A DNA stretch of 64,000 bases from Alloprevotella sp. (GCA_017477205.1 JAFUXE010000007.1:62001-126000), one strand, 5' to 3'; counted from the stretch's first letter, positions 16,152 through 25,057 are shown. Numbers and translations: made by a program. Notes: generated by a model from the sequence alone, not told the origin.

Positions 16152-19100
16152 TTACTTCAGGAAAACCTTCTTGCCGTCTGCCGTCACGTAGATGCCGCGG
16201 GAGGGATAGAATACGCGGCGTCCGTTCAGGTCGTAAAGCACGGAAGTGTCGATGGCGGCTGCATTCTCCGTCATGTCGATGCCCGTTGCGGGTCCGAACT
16301 GGAAGGAGAGCATTTCGCGGGCGCCGCTTGCTTGCAGGCTGCTGTCGAGCAGGAACGCCTTGTTGGCGGGTACCGTCGTCATGTTGGCCTTGTAGAAGCC
16401 TACGTTGCCGCCCTTGTTGCCCAGGCCGTAGTAGGTGTTGGCGGTCATGCCCGTGCGCTTCAGCGTGGCACCGCTCAGCAGGTTGCCGGAGAGGTCGGCA
16501 GCATCGGCTGCGGAAATAGCGAAGTCGTAGGTGCCCTCAGCGGCTTCGCACAGGAAGCCCTGTCCTGCGGGCAGCACCGTGCCGGCGGGAACCTCCTCGA
16601 GGTGCAGATAGCTGTCCGTATTCGTCGTAGCCTGATATACCGTCACGCCCTCGGGCACCGTTACCTTCACGGGGAAGCAGAATGCCGTCCAGCCAGCTGC
16701 GGAAACGGAGAGGGGAAGGGAAGAAACCTTCTTGAAACGAATGGTGGCCCCTGGATCAGGAGTTGCTCCTGTGGAATATTTTGTATAGTAACCAACTGTT
16801 GTGCGGTAATTGCCAGAACCGGGGTTGTAAGTCGAATTAAGATATTCACGACCCGAGTAGGTTGTCTCGGGTTCATGCATAAACCAAATATCCCCGCCAT
16901 TGGCTTCCATCACAAAGTAGTGGGCATTTGCTTTGTCGGTGGCAAAATGCAGTTTCAGGGTACCTGTTCCACCAGAGATATACAAACCGCTGTTTACGTT
17001 ACGGGCATAGTACTGTCCATCCTGCTTCCTTTCAAACATCCACAGTGAGCTCATAAGATGTTCAGAATTGCTGAAACATGCCCCCGTACCTTCGGAAGGC
17101 ACAGTCGTTATCACCTGCGTGGTCGTCACATTTCCATCTGCATCTGCTGTGGCATTGGTCGTGCTGCCATAGTAAGTGGCAGATTCTTTTGTGTTATTAG
17201 CTCCAGACTTGTCTGGGAACAGTTCCAAATTCTGATAAACGCCCACACGAGCTTTATTTCGCGTGAACTCTATCTGGTAAGCAGCATTTTCATCCACGAG
17301 TTCGTCGAAGGTCGTTCCTCCTGCTGTGCTGTTTCCCGTCAGGCTGTTGAAAATCGTCTGGTAATTCTCGTGCGTGGGCGTAGCGAGGAGGCTGGCAAGC
17401 TCCTCCTGCGAAAGCGTGCTTTCGTACTTGGCAGGTGTCGGGGAGGTGATGTATTCGGGCAGAAGCACCAAATCCATCACATCAACCTCCTCCACCTTCA
17501 GGTTTGAGGTGGCGTACTTATAGCTGCTTGCCGAATTCCATACGTTAACCACTTTATTGTATCGTATGGCAAAATTCACGTCCTTTGTGCCGGGATGCTG
17601 CAGGCGGAAGCCCGTATAGTTGTTCTCCCCACCTTCATTGCCATGTTTGATTGCAAGGAACTCAGACGTATTGCCGTATGTTGTGTTATCCCACGCCACG
17701 TAATCCGTCTGAATACTTGCATTGGGAGAAGTCGTTCCGTCGGAATTGGTTGTCGGGACATTCTTCATCGTCACATATCCTGAACCTCCATAACTATATA
17801 CGCGGAACATGTTCTGGGTGCCGGCTACGTGTTCAAACGTATAGTATCCGTTGACAACTTTTGCTGCCGAGAGGTCACCCTCGATTTTCGTTGCACTACT
17901 TACATTCCAGTATCCGCCGCGGTCACTTTGGGAAGAATGTTTGTCCGAGAATATCGTATATACCTTTCCTTCTGCGAAGGGGAAGTCGGGCGTGCAGTTG
18001 ACCGCAACCGTCATGTTGTCGGCATTCACGGTTGTCTCTGCTACAGTAAAGTTCTTGTAATACTCTATTGTGGCAAGGCCGTTCGCAGTCAGATAGTCGT
18101 TGTTAATAACCGTGCCGTCTGCTGCACGTACAGAAGTAGTCTTGATTACTTCGTTGTCCCAGCTTGTGTAGTTCAACGTAACGTTTTCGATGAGCTTATC
18201 TACCTTATAGAGCGTGAATTTCACCAATGTTGATCCTGTACTTGTCCGGTAGCTGAGGTTGGGGTTGTTTCCGCTCAAGCCATCATTAGTGTGAAGGTAA
18301 AGAGGCATTTCTGTACCTGCATTATCATAAGTGTAGTTAGTCTGCTTCAATATGATATAGTCGTTTTCCTCGAACTCATAGTCCTCCGGCTGAAGCATAG
18401 CCGTCTCGGTTCCGTTTGCTAGATTCTGGTTCCTGCTCGGATCTGCAACGATGTATCTGCGGCTGTTGACATTCTGCAAGGTGATGGTGCCATCAGCTTG
18501 CTTGCGTACATTCCAAAGGTACTTCTTGTCAATGCTTGTGACATCCGTTACGCTGGAGAACGTCTTACCGATGTCTGTGCGCATCTGACGTTCCTGGGAA
18601 GACGTGTTGGAGAAAGAGTCGTACAGAGCCCCTTGTCCCTTTGCGTTGTAAGTATCAATCCAATATGCACCGTCCACAATGTCGGCTACAGATGTGATGG
18701 GGGTTGCGATAGGTTCGGGGTCAGTGGAGCCGCCGCCTGAGCCATCAGTTTCGAGCTCGACGGGATAGAATCGCCATTGGGCTTGAGGGGAATCATAGTT
18801 GTCAGACGAAGTAAGAGGTCCTTCACTTGAGTTGGGGCTAGCCATATATATTGTATATGGGGATACCGATAGTGTTTGGTATATATTAAAAACACCACTA
18901 TTGTCCCATGCCACTAGGTCGAAAGGAGAGTCGCTTAATGTGAGTGGCTCTTGTTGAAGGGATGGCAGATATAGACCATTACAGAATCTAATATTTATGT
19001 ATTTAAACCATGTGCTTGGCGGGTTTTGAGCTTCTTCTATTCGAACAACATACTTCATTTGCGATCCAGACTTGATTTCCGCAGGTGTTGCTACGGATAA

Positions 19101-19316
19101 AGTCGGAGCATTGTCTGCGTTTCCATCTTGGTAACCAAGACAAGAATTGTACGCTGTTGATAAGACAATGTAAAAACCTGTTGAAAGGTTCTCTTTGGAT
19201 GTTACCGGACTGTCGGAGATCGATTTAATCTTATACCCCGTATCCCAACGGTCTTGCGCCTTCGCCCCAATGGTACATAGGAGCAAAAGCATGAGAAGTG
19301 TAGTGATTTTTCTCAT
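16152..19316 (-). CDS. Large secreted protein with C-terminal sorting-like motif
   Basis: A 1054-residue exported protein without a domain I can name. The signal peptide is MRKITTLLMLLLLCTIGAKA. The body is rich in Tyr, Asn, Thr and Ser and appears to hold several similar beta-rich modules with phrases such as GYYTFEHV, GGYWNVSSAT and YNKVVNVWNSAS, each about 100-150 residues, recalling beta-trefoil or lectin-like repeats. The C-terminus, YDLNGRRVFYPSRGIYV followed by GKKVFLK, is the motif shared with the proteins at 20748 and 57055. Codon use is visibly more AT-rich than in the neighbours, which could mean recent transfer. Start at 19316 chosen for the signal peptide. Confidence 0.8.
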   Translation of the reverse strand: MRKITTLLMLLLLCTIGAKAQDRWDTGYKIKSISDSPVTSKENLSTGFYIVLSTAYNSCLGYQDGNADNAPTLSVATPAEIKSGSQMKYVVRIEEAQNPPSTWFKYINIRFCNGLYLPSLQQEPLTLSDSPFDLVAWDNSGVFNIYQTLSVSPYTIYMASPNSSEGPLTSSDNYDSPQAQWRFYPVELETDGSGGGSTDPEPIATPITSVADIVDGAYWIDTYNAKGQGALYDSFSNTSSQERQMRTDIGKTFSSVTDVTSIDKKYLWNVRKQADGTITLQNVNSRRYIVADPSRNQNLANGTETAMLQPEDYEFEENDYIILKQTNYTYDNAGTEMPLYLHTNDGLSGNNPNLSYRTSTGSTLVKFTLYKVDKLIENVTLNYTSWDNEVIKTTSVRAADGTVINNDYLTANGLATIEYYKNFTVAETTVNADNMTVAVNCTPDFPFAEGKVYTIFSDKHSSQSDRGGYWNVSSATKIEGDLSAAKVVNGYYTFEHVAGTQNMFRVYSYGGSGYVTMKNVPTTNSDGTTSPNASIQTDYVAWDNTTYGNTSEFLAIKHGNEGGENNYTGFRLQHPGTKDVNFAIRYNKVVNVWNSASSYKYATSNLKVEEVDVMDLVLLPEYITSPTPAKYESTLSQEELASLLATPTHENYQTIFNSLTGNSTAGGTTFDELVDENAAYQIEFTRNKARVGVYQNLELFPDKSGANNTKESATYYGSTTNATADADGNVTTTQVITTVPSEGTGACFSNSEHLMSSLWMFERKQDGQYYARNVNSGLYISGGTGTLKLHFATDKANAHYFVMEANGGDIWFMHEPETTYSGREYLNSTYNPGSGNYRTTVGYYTKYSTGATPDPGATIRFKKVSSLPLSVSAAGWTAFCFPVKVTVPEGVTVYQATTNTDSYLHLEEVPAGTVLPAGQGFLCEAAEGTYDFAISAADAADLSGNLLSGATLKRTGMTANTYYGLGNKGGNVGFYKANMTTVPANKAFLLDSSLQASGAREMLSFQFGPATGIDMTENAAAIDTSVLYDLNGRRVFYPSRGIYVTADGKKVFLK

Positions 19317-19369
19317 TGTAAAGAAATGTTTAATTATAATTTGGTATAGTTGCTTGCGTTGAGAAGCGT

Positions 19370-19378
19370 GCAAATATA
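19370..19378 (-). promoter_or_regulatory. Promoter -7 element of the large secreted protein gene
   Basis: TATATTTGC on the minus strand, about 54 bases upstream of the start at 19316. The nearest TTTG is 15 bases upstream, shorter than usual. Confidence 0.6.
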
Positions 19379-19507
19379 GAAAAAAATTGAGCACAAAGCA
19401 CATAGCAAAGCAAAAAAAATGTTTATTTTCTGCTTTTCACCCGGCAAAACCGCAGCATATCTTTAGAGCACGAAGAGCACGAAGGAGCACGAAGGAGTTG
19501 CTGAAGG

Positions 19508-19645
19508 TGTGCGCACACCTCGATTTGAGGTAAGCGCAAAGCTTGAGTCGAGATAAGCGCACACCTCAACGCAAGGTAAGCGCAAAGCTCAAGGTGAGGT
19601 AAGCGCACACCTCAGAAGGAGGTGTCCGCATAGCTCTCAGAACCG
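19508..19645 (+). repeat. Tandem array, six 23-base units with alternating types
   Basis: GCGCA (CCGCA in the last unit) recurs at 19511, 19534, 19557, 19580, 19603 and 19626, an exact 23-base period. Units alternate strictly between a CACACCTC type and an AAAGCT/ATAGCT type, so the higher-order period is 46 bases. Many units end in GAGGTAA. It is preceded by about three units of an 11-base repeat (GAGCACGAAG) at 19466-19497. The array lies in the 604-base gap between the large secreted protein gene and fic. Confidence 0.85.
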
Positions 19646-19706
19646 CGCGGCAACGTGGCAGAAAACCTTCACACATTATTCTATTTACGTGTACGTACGC
19701 GCGCGG

Positions 19707-19742
19707 GAGATGCCGTGATGGATTCATTCATCACGGCATCTC
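19707..19742. repeat. Perfect 14-base inverted repeat at the head of a repeat array
   Basis: GAGATGCCGTGATG (19707-19720) and CATCACGGCATCTC (19729-19742) are exact complements around an eight-base loop. The right arm overlaps the first unit of the array that follows. No T-tract follows it, so it is not an ordinary terminator. Confidence 0.85.
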
Positions 19743-19818
19743 GCCGAAAGATAAAGGCACTTCGCTGAATCGTTAAGGCACTTCGCCAAATCAAGAAGGC
19801 ATCTCGCTGGATCAGGCC
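19735..19818 (+). repeat. Tandem array, four 21-base units (family 1)
   Basis: Units begin at 19735, 19756, 19777 and 19798, each 21 bases, with the pattern GGCAYYTCGCYRAA and a variable tail. The first unit, GGCATCTCGCCGAAAGATAA plus A, differs at only four positions from the minus-strand unit of the array upstream of lepA (1511-1615). It ends 33 bases before the -33 box of the fic promoter. Confidence 0.88.
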
Positions 19819-19850
19819 GGGAGGCGAGGAGAGAAATCACGGCGCAAAGC

Positions 19851-19882
19851 TTGCCGATACCGGCAGAAAACGCTACCTTTGT
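19851..19882 (+). promoter_or_regulatory. Promoter of the fic gene
   Basis: TTG (19851-19853), 20 bases, then TACCTTTGT (19874-19882), 39 bases before the ATG at 19921. It supports that start over the ATG at 19879, which lies inside the -7 element. Confidence 0.75.
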
Positions 19883-19920
19883 GGGCAAACTCGGCACAAA
19901 AGCCTGCCAACAGAGAATCT

Positions 19921-20661
19921 ATGGAACATTCAACGAATGCGACGCCCCTGCTGGATGCTTTGACGGAACAGAAAGCGGCGAGGCTCAAGGGAGGTATCTA
20001 CCACCGCACGCAGATAGACCTGACCTACAATTCAAACCACATTGAGGGCAGCCGGCTGACCCATGACCAGACGCGCTTTATCTATGAGACCAACACGATA
20101 GGGCTTACCGACGCGGCGGTGAACGTGGACGACATCGTGGAGACGGTGAACCACTTCCGCTGCATCGACTACATCATAGACCACGCCAGGGACATTCTCA
20201 CGGAAGACCTCATCAAGCACCTGCACCTTCTGCTGAAGGGCGGAACGTCGGACAGCCGGAAGGAGTGGTTTGCCGTCGGGGATTACAAGCAACTGCCCAA
20301 CGAGGTCGGCGGGGCGGAAACCTGTCCGCCCGAGGACGTGCACCGGGAAATGGCGTCCCTGCTGAAAAGCTACAACCTGCTCGCCGTACACAGCTTCGAG
20401 GACATCCTGGACTTCCACGTGCGCCTTGAGAGGATACACCCGTTCCAGGACGGCAACGGACGCGTGGGCCGCCTCCTGATGTTCAAGGAGTGCCTGGCAA
20501 ACGGCCACGTCCCCTTCATCATCACCGACGAGCTGAAGATGTTCTACTATCGCGGCCTGCGCGAGTGGGGACACACGAACGGCTACCTGACCGACACCTG
20601 TCTCACGGCGCAGGACAACTACAAATCCCTGCTGGATTACTTCCGGATCGGGTATCGGTAG
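19921..20661 (+). CDS. Fic family protein (class II, self-inhibited AMPylator type)
   Basis: A 246-residue cytoplasmic protein that is expected to transfer AMP from ATP to a target hydroxyl. The catalytic motif HPFQDGNGRVGR starts at His173 and is complete. An N-terminal inhibitory motif of the (S/T)xxxE(G/N) type is present as SNHIEG (residues 38-43), which defines class II and implies that Glu42 blocks the ATP site. The flap region and helix pattern are normal. It stands alone, with no antitoxin gene beside it, so a toxin-antitoxin role is not supported; single Fic proteins often modify host or own proteins. Its promoter is preceded by two repeat arrays. Confidence 0.92.
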   Translation: MEHSTNATPLLDALTEQKAARLKGGIYHRTQIDLTYNSNHIEGSRLTHDQTRFIYETNTIGLTDAAVNVDDIVETVNHFRCIDYIIDHARDILTEDLIKHLHLLLKGGTSDSRKEWFAVGDYKQLPNEVGGAETCPPEDVHREMASLLKSYNLLAVHSFEDILDFHVRLERIHPFQDGNGRVGRLLMFKECLANGHVPFIITDELKMFYYRGLREWGHTNGYLTDTCLTAQDNYKSLLDYFRIGYR

Positions 20662-20680
20662 GACACGGCTGAAACATACA

Positions 20681-20713
20681 AAATCGGCGGGGGCTTACGC
20701 TCCCGCCGATTTC
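20681..20713. terminator. Terminator after fic
   Basis: AATCGGCGGGGGC (20682-20694) pairs with GCTCCCGCCGATTT (20699-20712), a stable GC stem with a short loop and T-rich end on the plus strand and an A-rich lead for the minus strand. A second small hairpin (CCCCCGTCGGGG) follows near 20723. Confidence 0.85.
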
Positions 20714-20747
20714 ATGTTATCGCCCCCGTCGGGGCTATAATGCCAAC

Positions 20748-22358
20748 TTAGCGCAGAACCTTGCGACCCCCCTGGATGTAGAGGCCGTGGCGCACGTCGG
20801 AGGTGCGGACGCGGCGACCCTGGAGGTCGTAGATTTCGCCGGACTTGAGGGCTTCGCTGAGGGGCGTGCGCACGGCAACGTCCTCGAAGTTGATATAGGC
20901 GATGCGGGAACGCGTCGTGGTGCCGCCGCCCTTATAGACGCTCTGCACGCCGATGCTGACGGCGTCCTCGTAGAAGTAGAACTGGCGGACGCCGCCGTCC
21001 AGGGCGATGAAGTCGTAGTAGTCGTTGTAGGCGAAGGGAATATCCACCACCGTCTCAGCGAAGTTGACATAGACGCTGGGGTCTATGGGGTAGAGTTCGC
21101 CGTTCATGTATATATTATAGTACAGGCGGTTGGAATCGATGAAGCGTCCCTGCACGTCGCGGGCGGGAAGGACGAAGTCTATGCGGCCGTAGCCGTACTC
21201 GTCGTCAAAGACATAGTACTCGTCCAGGTTTATCTCCGGCATGGCGGGGGTATAGGCGATGTCGGTATAGGGCACGAGGTGGGGCCGCGTGTAGCAGGCG
21301 TAGAAATAGACCATGTCGTCGCCGACGTTGACAAGGAAGTTGGTGCTGTCCTTCACGGCGGTGAGCTCGCGCGTCTCCGCATTCAGGCGCAGGCGGATTT
21401 CCTCGTCGAAGCCGAAGATGTCAAGGCTCTCGCCCCAGGCGTCGTTCGTGCGGTAGGTGCGGCCGCCATAGAAGAAGATGTGGCGTCCGTGCTCCTCGTC
21501 GAAGCCGAGGTACTGGCGGGAGGGGAAGGTGACGATGCCGTCGTCGCCGAGCGTGCCGCGCACGACACCGGCGGGAGCACCCTCGTAGAGATTGTCAAGA
21601 TAGACGTCCTTGTCCTTCATGGCAACCTTCACGGTGCGGTTGGCGGCTTCGCTGTTGGTCACCCAGTCGAGCATGTAGTCCTGCCACTCTGCATCGCCGG
21701 GGAGGAAGGGCTCGGAGGGCAGCTTCTTCACGATGATGCCATAGTCGCCATAGCCTACCCAGTTGCCCACCTCGTCGGCAAGTCCCAGGATGACGTCGGT
21801 CTCGTCAACCTGACGCAGCGTGTCGCCGCGGAAGGTGAACTTAATGTCCATCTTGCCGGAGGGGTCGGGGAAGTAGTACTCGCCTTCGTCGTCGAAGCCG
21901 TAGGTGAGGCGGCGGAGCTGATAGACGAGCGTCGTGTCATGGTCGATGCCGAAGTAGACGGCGGCATCACTGGGGCTGAAATAGTCCTCGTAGATGTCCT
22001 GCGGCAGACGGGCCACGAGGGTGTCGCCGCCGGCACGCTCCAGGCGGAGCCAGCTCATCGTCTCGAACTGGGAGACGGGATTGTAGAAGTACACGTCGCC
22101 GTCAGGAGCCACGACGAGCGTACCGCGCACGCCCGTGACGTTGTTTTCCCAGGAGTAGCCGTCCTCGGTGACATAGAAGCCGCGGGCCGTGCGGTTGAGG
22201 TTGTCCAGGTATTCTCCCTCCGGGATGTCCTGAAGGATGTCGGCGGCGGGACGCGGGAGGACGTGGCTGCGCGCAGGCACGCGGCGCTGGGCCTGAAGGC
22301 CGAGGGCGCAGAGCGTCATGAGCGCAAGGAGCATGAAGGAATGTGTAAAGTGTTTCAT
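20748..22358 (-). CDS. Secreted hypothetical protein with C-terminal sorting-like motif
   Basis: A 536-residue exported protein. The signal peptide is MKHFTHSFMLLALMTLCALG. The body is acidic and rich in Asp, Tyr and Val with alternating patterns that suggest beta structure; phrases such as GDVYFYNPVSQ, DDMVYFYACY and QRRVPARSHVLPR give no family assignment. The C-terminus, YDLQGRRVRTSDVRHGLY followed by GGRKVLR, is the motif also seen at 16152 and 57055. Such proteins are typical of the Prevotella secretome. It lies downstream of rpsA on the same strand but has no visible functional link to it. Confidence 0.75.
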   Translation of the reverse strand: MKHFTHSFMLLALMTLCALGLQAQRRVPARSHVLPRPAADILQDIPEGEYLDNLNRTARGFYVTEDGYSWENNVTGVRGTLVVAPDGDVYFYNPVSQFETMSWLRLERAGGDTLVARLPQDIYEDYFSPSDAAVYFGIDHDTTLVYQLRRLTYGFDDEGEYYFPDPSGKMDIKFTFRGDTLRQVDETDVILGLADEVGNWVGYGDYGIIVKKLPSEPFLPGDAEWQDYMLDWVTNSEAANRTVKVAMKDKDVYLDNLYEGAPAGVVRGTLGDDGIVTFPSRQYLGFDEEHGRHIFFYGGRTYRTNDAWGESLDIFGFDEEIRLRLNAETRELTAVKDSTNFLVNVGDDMVYFYACYTRPHLVPYTDIAYTPAMPEINLDEYYVFDDEYGYGRIDFVLPARDVQGRFIDSNRLYYNIYMNGELYPIDPSVYVNFAETVVDIPFAYNDYYDFIALDGGVRQFYFYEDAVSIGVQSVYKGGGTTTRSRIAYINFEDVAVRTPLSEALKSGEIYDLQGRRVRTSDVRHGLYIQGGRKVLR

Positions 22359-22439
22359 AGGGGAAGTGTGATTGTGGGGAGGAAAGAAAAAAGGGTTGGC
22401 AAGCCATGCGCTCACCAACCCGTTTGCAGTACAGGGGAA

Positions 22440-24224
22440 TTACTCACCCTTTTCCATGGCGGCCTTCAGCGCTGCGAGGGTGTCGTTGTCACCCAGGCTG
22501 TTCGTTGCGGCCTGATTCTGGATCTTCGGCGTTTCCTCAGCAGCCGGCTTCTTTGCGGCGCGGGGCTTGCGCTCTGCTCGCTTCTCCTCGGGAGCCTCCT
22601 CGAAGGTGCGGCTGTGACTGAGTAGGATGCGCTTGCCGTCCTTGTTGAACTCGAGCACCTTGAAGGGAAGCTTCTCGCCTTCCTGTGCCTTGGAGCCGTC
22701 CTCCTTCTGGAGGTGGCGCGGCGTGCAGAAGCCTTCCACACCATATTCGAGCTGGATGACAGCACCCTTCTCGAGGACTTCGGTTACGGTGCCTTCGTGA
22801 ACGCTACCCTCCGTGAATACGGTGGAGAATACGTCCCAAGGATTCTCCTCGAGCTGCTTGTGGCCGAGGCTGAGGCGGCGGTTGTCCTTGTCGATTTCGA
22901 GCACGACAACTTCCATTTCAGCACCGAGCTGCGTGAACTCTCCGGGGTGCTTGATCTTCTTCGTCCAGCTGAGGTCGGAGATGTGGATAAGTCCATCGAC
23001 GCCTTCCTCGAGCTCAACGAATACGCCAAAGTTCGTGAAGTTGCGAACGCGACCCGTGTGGCGGCTGCCTACGGGATACTTTTCCTCGATGTTTGCCCAG
23101 GGATCGTCCTTCAGCTGCTTCAGGCCGAGGGACATCTTGCGTTCCTGACGGTCGAGCGTGAGGATGACGGCTTCGATTTCGTCGCCCACCTTGAGGAATT
23201 CCTGTGCGCTGCGGAGGTGCTGGCTCCAGCTCATCTCGCTGACGTGGATGAGACCTTCAACGCCGGGAGCTACCTCTACGAATGCACCGTAGTCGGCCAT
23301 TACGACTACGCGGCCCTTGATGCGGTCACCCACCTTGAGTTCTGCGTCGAGAGCATCCCAGGGATGGGGCGTGAGCTGCTTGAGACCGAGCGCGATGCGC
23401 TTCTTCTGCTCGTCGAAGTCGAGGATGACGACGTTGAGCTTCTGGTCAAGCTGCACGACTTCCTTCGGGTCGCTGACGCGTCCCCAGCTGAGGTCGGTGA
23501 TGTGGATGAGACCGTCCACGCCGCCCAGGTCGATGAACACACCGTAGGAGGTGATGTTCTTGACCGTTCCTTCGAGTACCTGACCCTTCTGGAGCTGGCT
23601 GATGATCTGCTGCTTCTGAGCTTCGAGCTCTGCCTCGATGAGTGCCTTGTGGCTGACAACGACATTCTTGTACTCCTGGTTAATCTTGACAACCTGGAAT
23701 TCCATCGTCTTGCCGACGAACACGTCGTAGTCGCGGATGGGCTTGACGTCGATCTGGCTGCCGGGCAGGAATGCCTCGATGCCGAATACATCGACAATCA
23801 TGCCACCCTTCGTGCGGCACTTGATGAAGCCCTTGATGACTTCCTTGTCCTCGAGGGCCTGGTTTACGCGGTCCCAAGCCTTGGAGAGGCGGGCCTTGCG
23901 GTGGGAAAGGATGAGCTGGCCATTCTTGTCCTCCTGCGTCTCGATGTAAACCTCGACGGTGTCACCAACGGTGAGATCGGGGTTGTAGCGGAACTCGGAG
24001 ATGGAGATGGTTCCTTCGCTCTTGTAGCCGATGCTGACGGTGACGTCACGCTTTGTGATGGCGACAATAGTGCCTTCCACCACTTCGTTTTCGTTCACCT
24101 TACCGAGGGTCTCTGCATAGACCTTCTCCTGTTGTTCGTGGCTCTCGCCAGTTGCGACTGCGCCTGTTTCGAAGGCTTCCCAGTCGAAGTCAGCCAACGG
24201 CTGTACTGTTTTGAAATCTGCCAT
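22440..24224 (-). CDS. rpsA: 30S ribosomal protein S1
   Basis: A 594-residue ribosomal protein that binds mRNA at the 30S platform. Six S1 (OB-fold) domains are visible from about residue 45 to 520, each with the GxVxxIxxYGxFVxL pattern, for example VKNITSYGVFIDLGGVDGLI and VVMADYGAFVEVAPGVEGLI. The C-terminal tail (from about 540) is Lys/Ala/Glu-rich. The start MADFKTVQPLADF at 24224 is preferred to a longer frame that continues to 24278. The gene ends in TAA, which shows that TAA is a normal stop in this genome. Confidence 0.97.
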   Translation of the reverse strand: MADFKTVQPLADFDWEAFETGAVATGESHEQQEKVYAETLGKVNENEVVEGTIVAITKRDVTVSIGYKSEGTISISEFRYNPDLTVGDTVEVYIETQEDKNGQLILSHRKARLSKAWDRVNQALEDKEVIKGFIKCRTKGGMIVDVFGIEAFLPGSQIDVKPIRDYDVFVGKTMEFQVVKINQEYKNVVVSHKALIEAELEAQKQQIISQLQKGQVLEGTVKNITSYGVFIDLGGVDGLIHITDLSWGRVSDPKEVVQLDQKLNVVILDFDEQKKRIALGLKQLTPHPWDALDAELKVGDRIKGRVVVMADYGAFVEVAPGVEGLIHVSEMSWSQHLRSAQEFLKVGDEIEAVILTLDRQERKMSLGLKQLKDDPWANIEEKYPVGSRHTGRVRNFTNFGVFVELEEGVDGLIHISDLSWTKKIKHPGEFTQLGAEMEVVVLEIDKDNRRLSLGHKQLEENPWDVFSTVFTEGSVHEGTVTEVLEKGAVIQLEYGVEGFCTPRHLQKEDGSKAQEGEKLPFKVLEFNKDGKRILLSHSRTFEEAPEEKRAERKPRAAKKPAAEETPKIQNQAATNSLGDNDTLAALKAAMEKGE

Positions 24225-24330
24225 AAATTGTTTTTTCTGGCTTTTTTGACGGACAGCGGCGTGCGCTTGGCACGGCACTTACTGAGCCGTCGTTAATGGT
24301 TAAACATGTGAATTAAAAGAAATTTCGGGC

Positions 24331-24339
24331 GCGAAGATA
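24331..24339 (-). promoter_or_regulatory. rpsA: Promoter -7 element of rpsA
   Basis: TATCTTCGC on the minus strand, about 107 bases upstream of the start, leaving a leader of about 100 bases. The -33 box is weak. Confidence 0.6.
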
Positions 24340-24413
24340 GACTTTTCAGTTGGAACCGACGGCATCTGCTGCGCTTTTTTTGCACTTTTTCCGCTCTTCC
24401 CCCGCTTTTTTTG

Positions 24414-24422
24414 TACTTTTGC
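24414..24422 (+). promoter_or_regulatory. ribE: Promoter -7 element of the ribE operon
   Basis: TACTTTTGC, 36 bases before the ATG at 24458. The leader is too short for an FMN riboswitch. The -33 region is T-rich without a clear TTTG at the right distance. Confidence 0.65.
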
Positions 24423-24457
24423 ATCCCAAGTTTGGGACTAACAAAAAACAAAAAGAT

Positions 24458-25057
24458 ATGTTTTCAGGAATCGTAGAAGGCATGGCACGCGTCGTGGCCA
24501 TCGAAAAAGAACAGACAAACATCCACCTCACCCTTGCATGCGACTTCGTGCAGGAGCTGAAGATAGACCAGAGCATTTCGCACAACGGCGTATGCCTCAC
24601 CGTCGTACGCCTGACGGATGAGACCTACACCGTAACCGCCATGGACGAGACGCTGCGCCGCTCGAACCTCGGCCTGCTCCGCGTCGGCGACGAGGTGAAC
24701 GTGGAGCGCTCCATGATGATGAACGGGCGCCTGGACGGACACATCGTGCAGGGGCACGTGGACATGACGGCGGAATGCACGCAGGTGGAAGACGCTGACG
24801 GCAGCCACATATACACATTCCGCTACGCCTTCGACCGCGAAATGGCACGTCGCGGCTACATGACGGTGGACAAGGGCAGCGTCACCGTGAACGGCGTGAG
24901 CCTCACGGTGTGCAACCCGACGGACGACACGTTCCAGGTGGCCATCATCCCCTATACCTTCGACAACACGAACTTCCACGCCATCAAGGTGGGCACGACT
25001 GTCAACCTGGAGTTTGACATCCTCGGCAAGTACATCGCCCGCCTGCAAGAGTTTTGA
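24458..25057 (+). CDS. ribE: Riboflavin synthase, alpha subunit
   Basis: Dismutates two 6,7-dimethyl-8-ribityllumazine to riboflavin. The protein is 199 residues, the family length, with the two tandem lumazine-binding barrels: MFSGIVEGMARV opens the first, and GHVDMTAECTQV (about residue 97) opens the second. SHNGVCLTVV and VNGVSLTVCNPT are the paired substrate-binding strands. It starts at the ATG at 24458, not the upstream frame from 24350, because the promoter lies between them. It heads a plus-strand run of nth, a CBS protein, rsmG, an MBL hydrolase and the orphan reductase domain. Confidence 0.97.
   Translation: MFSGIVEGMARVVAIEKEQTNIHLTLACDFVQELKIDQSISHNGVCLTVVRLTDETYTVTAMDETLRRSNLGLLRVGDEVNVERSMMMNGRLDGHIVQGHVDMTAECTQVEDADGSHIYTFRYAFDREMARRGYMTVDKGSVTVNGVSLTVCNPTDDTFQVAIIPYTFDNTNFHAIKVGTTVNLEFDILGKYIARLQEF

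Noticed and set aside
19921..20661. Fic as the toxin of a toxin-antitoxin pair
   Set aside because: The inhibitory motif is in the same protein (class II) and no small antitoxin gene adjoins it.
22713..24296. 527-codon plus-strand frame opposite rpsA
   Set aside because: Acidic, Val-rich antisense translation of S1 repeats; not a protein family.
24340..24457. FMN riboswitch before riboflavin synthase
   Set aside because: The leader from the promoter to the start is about 30 bases; no conserved aptamer segments are seen.
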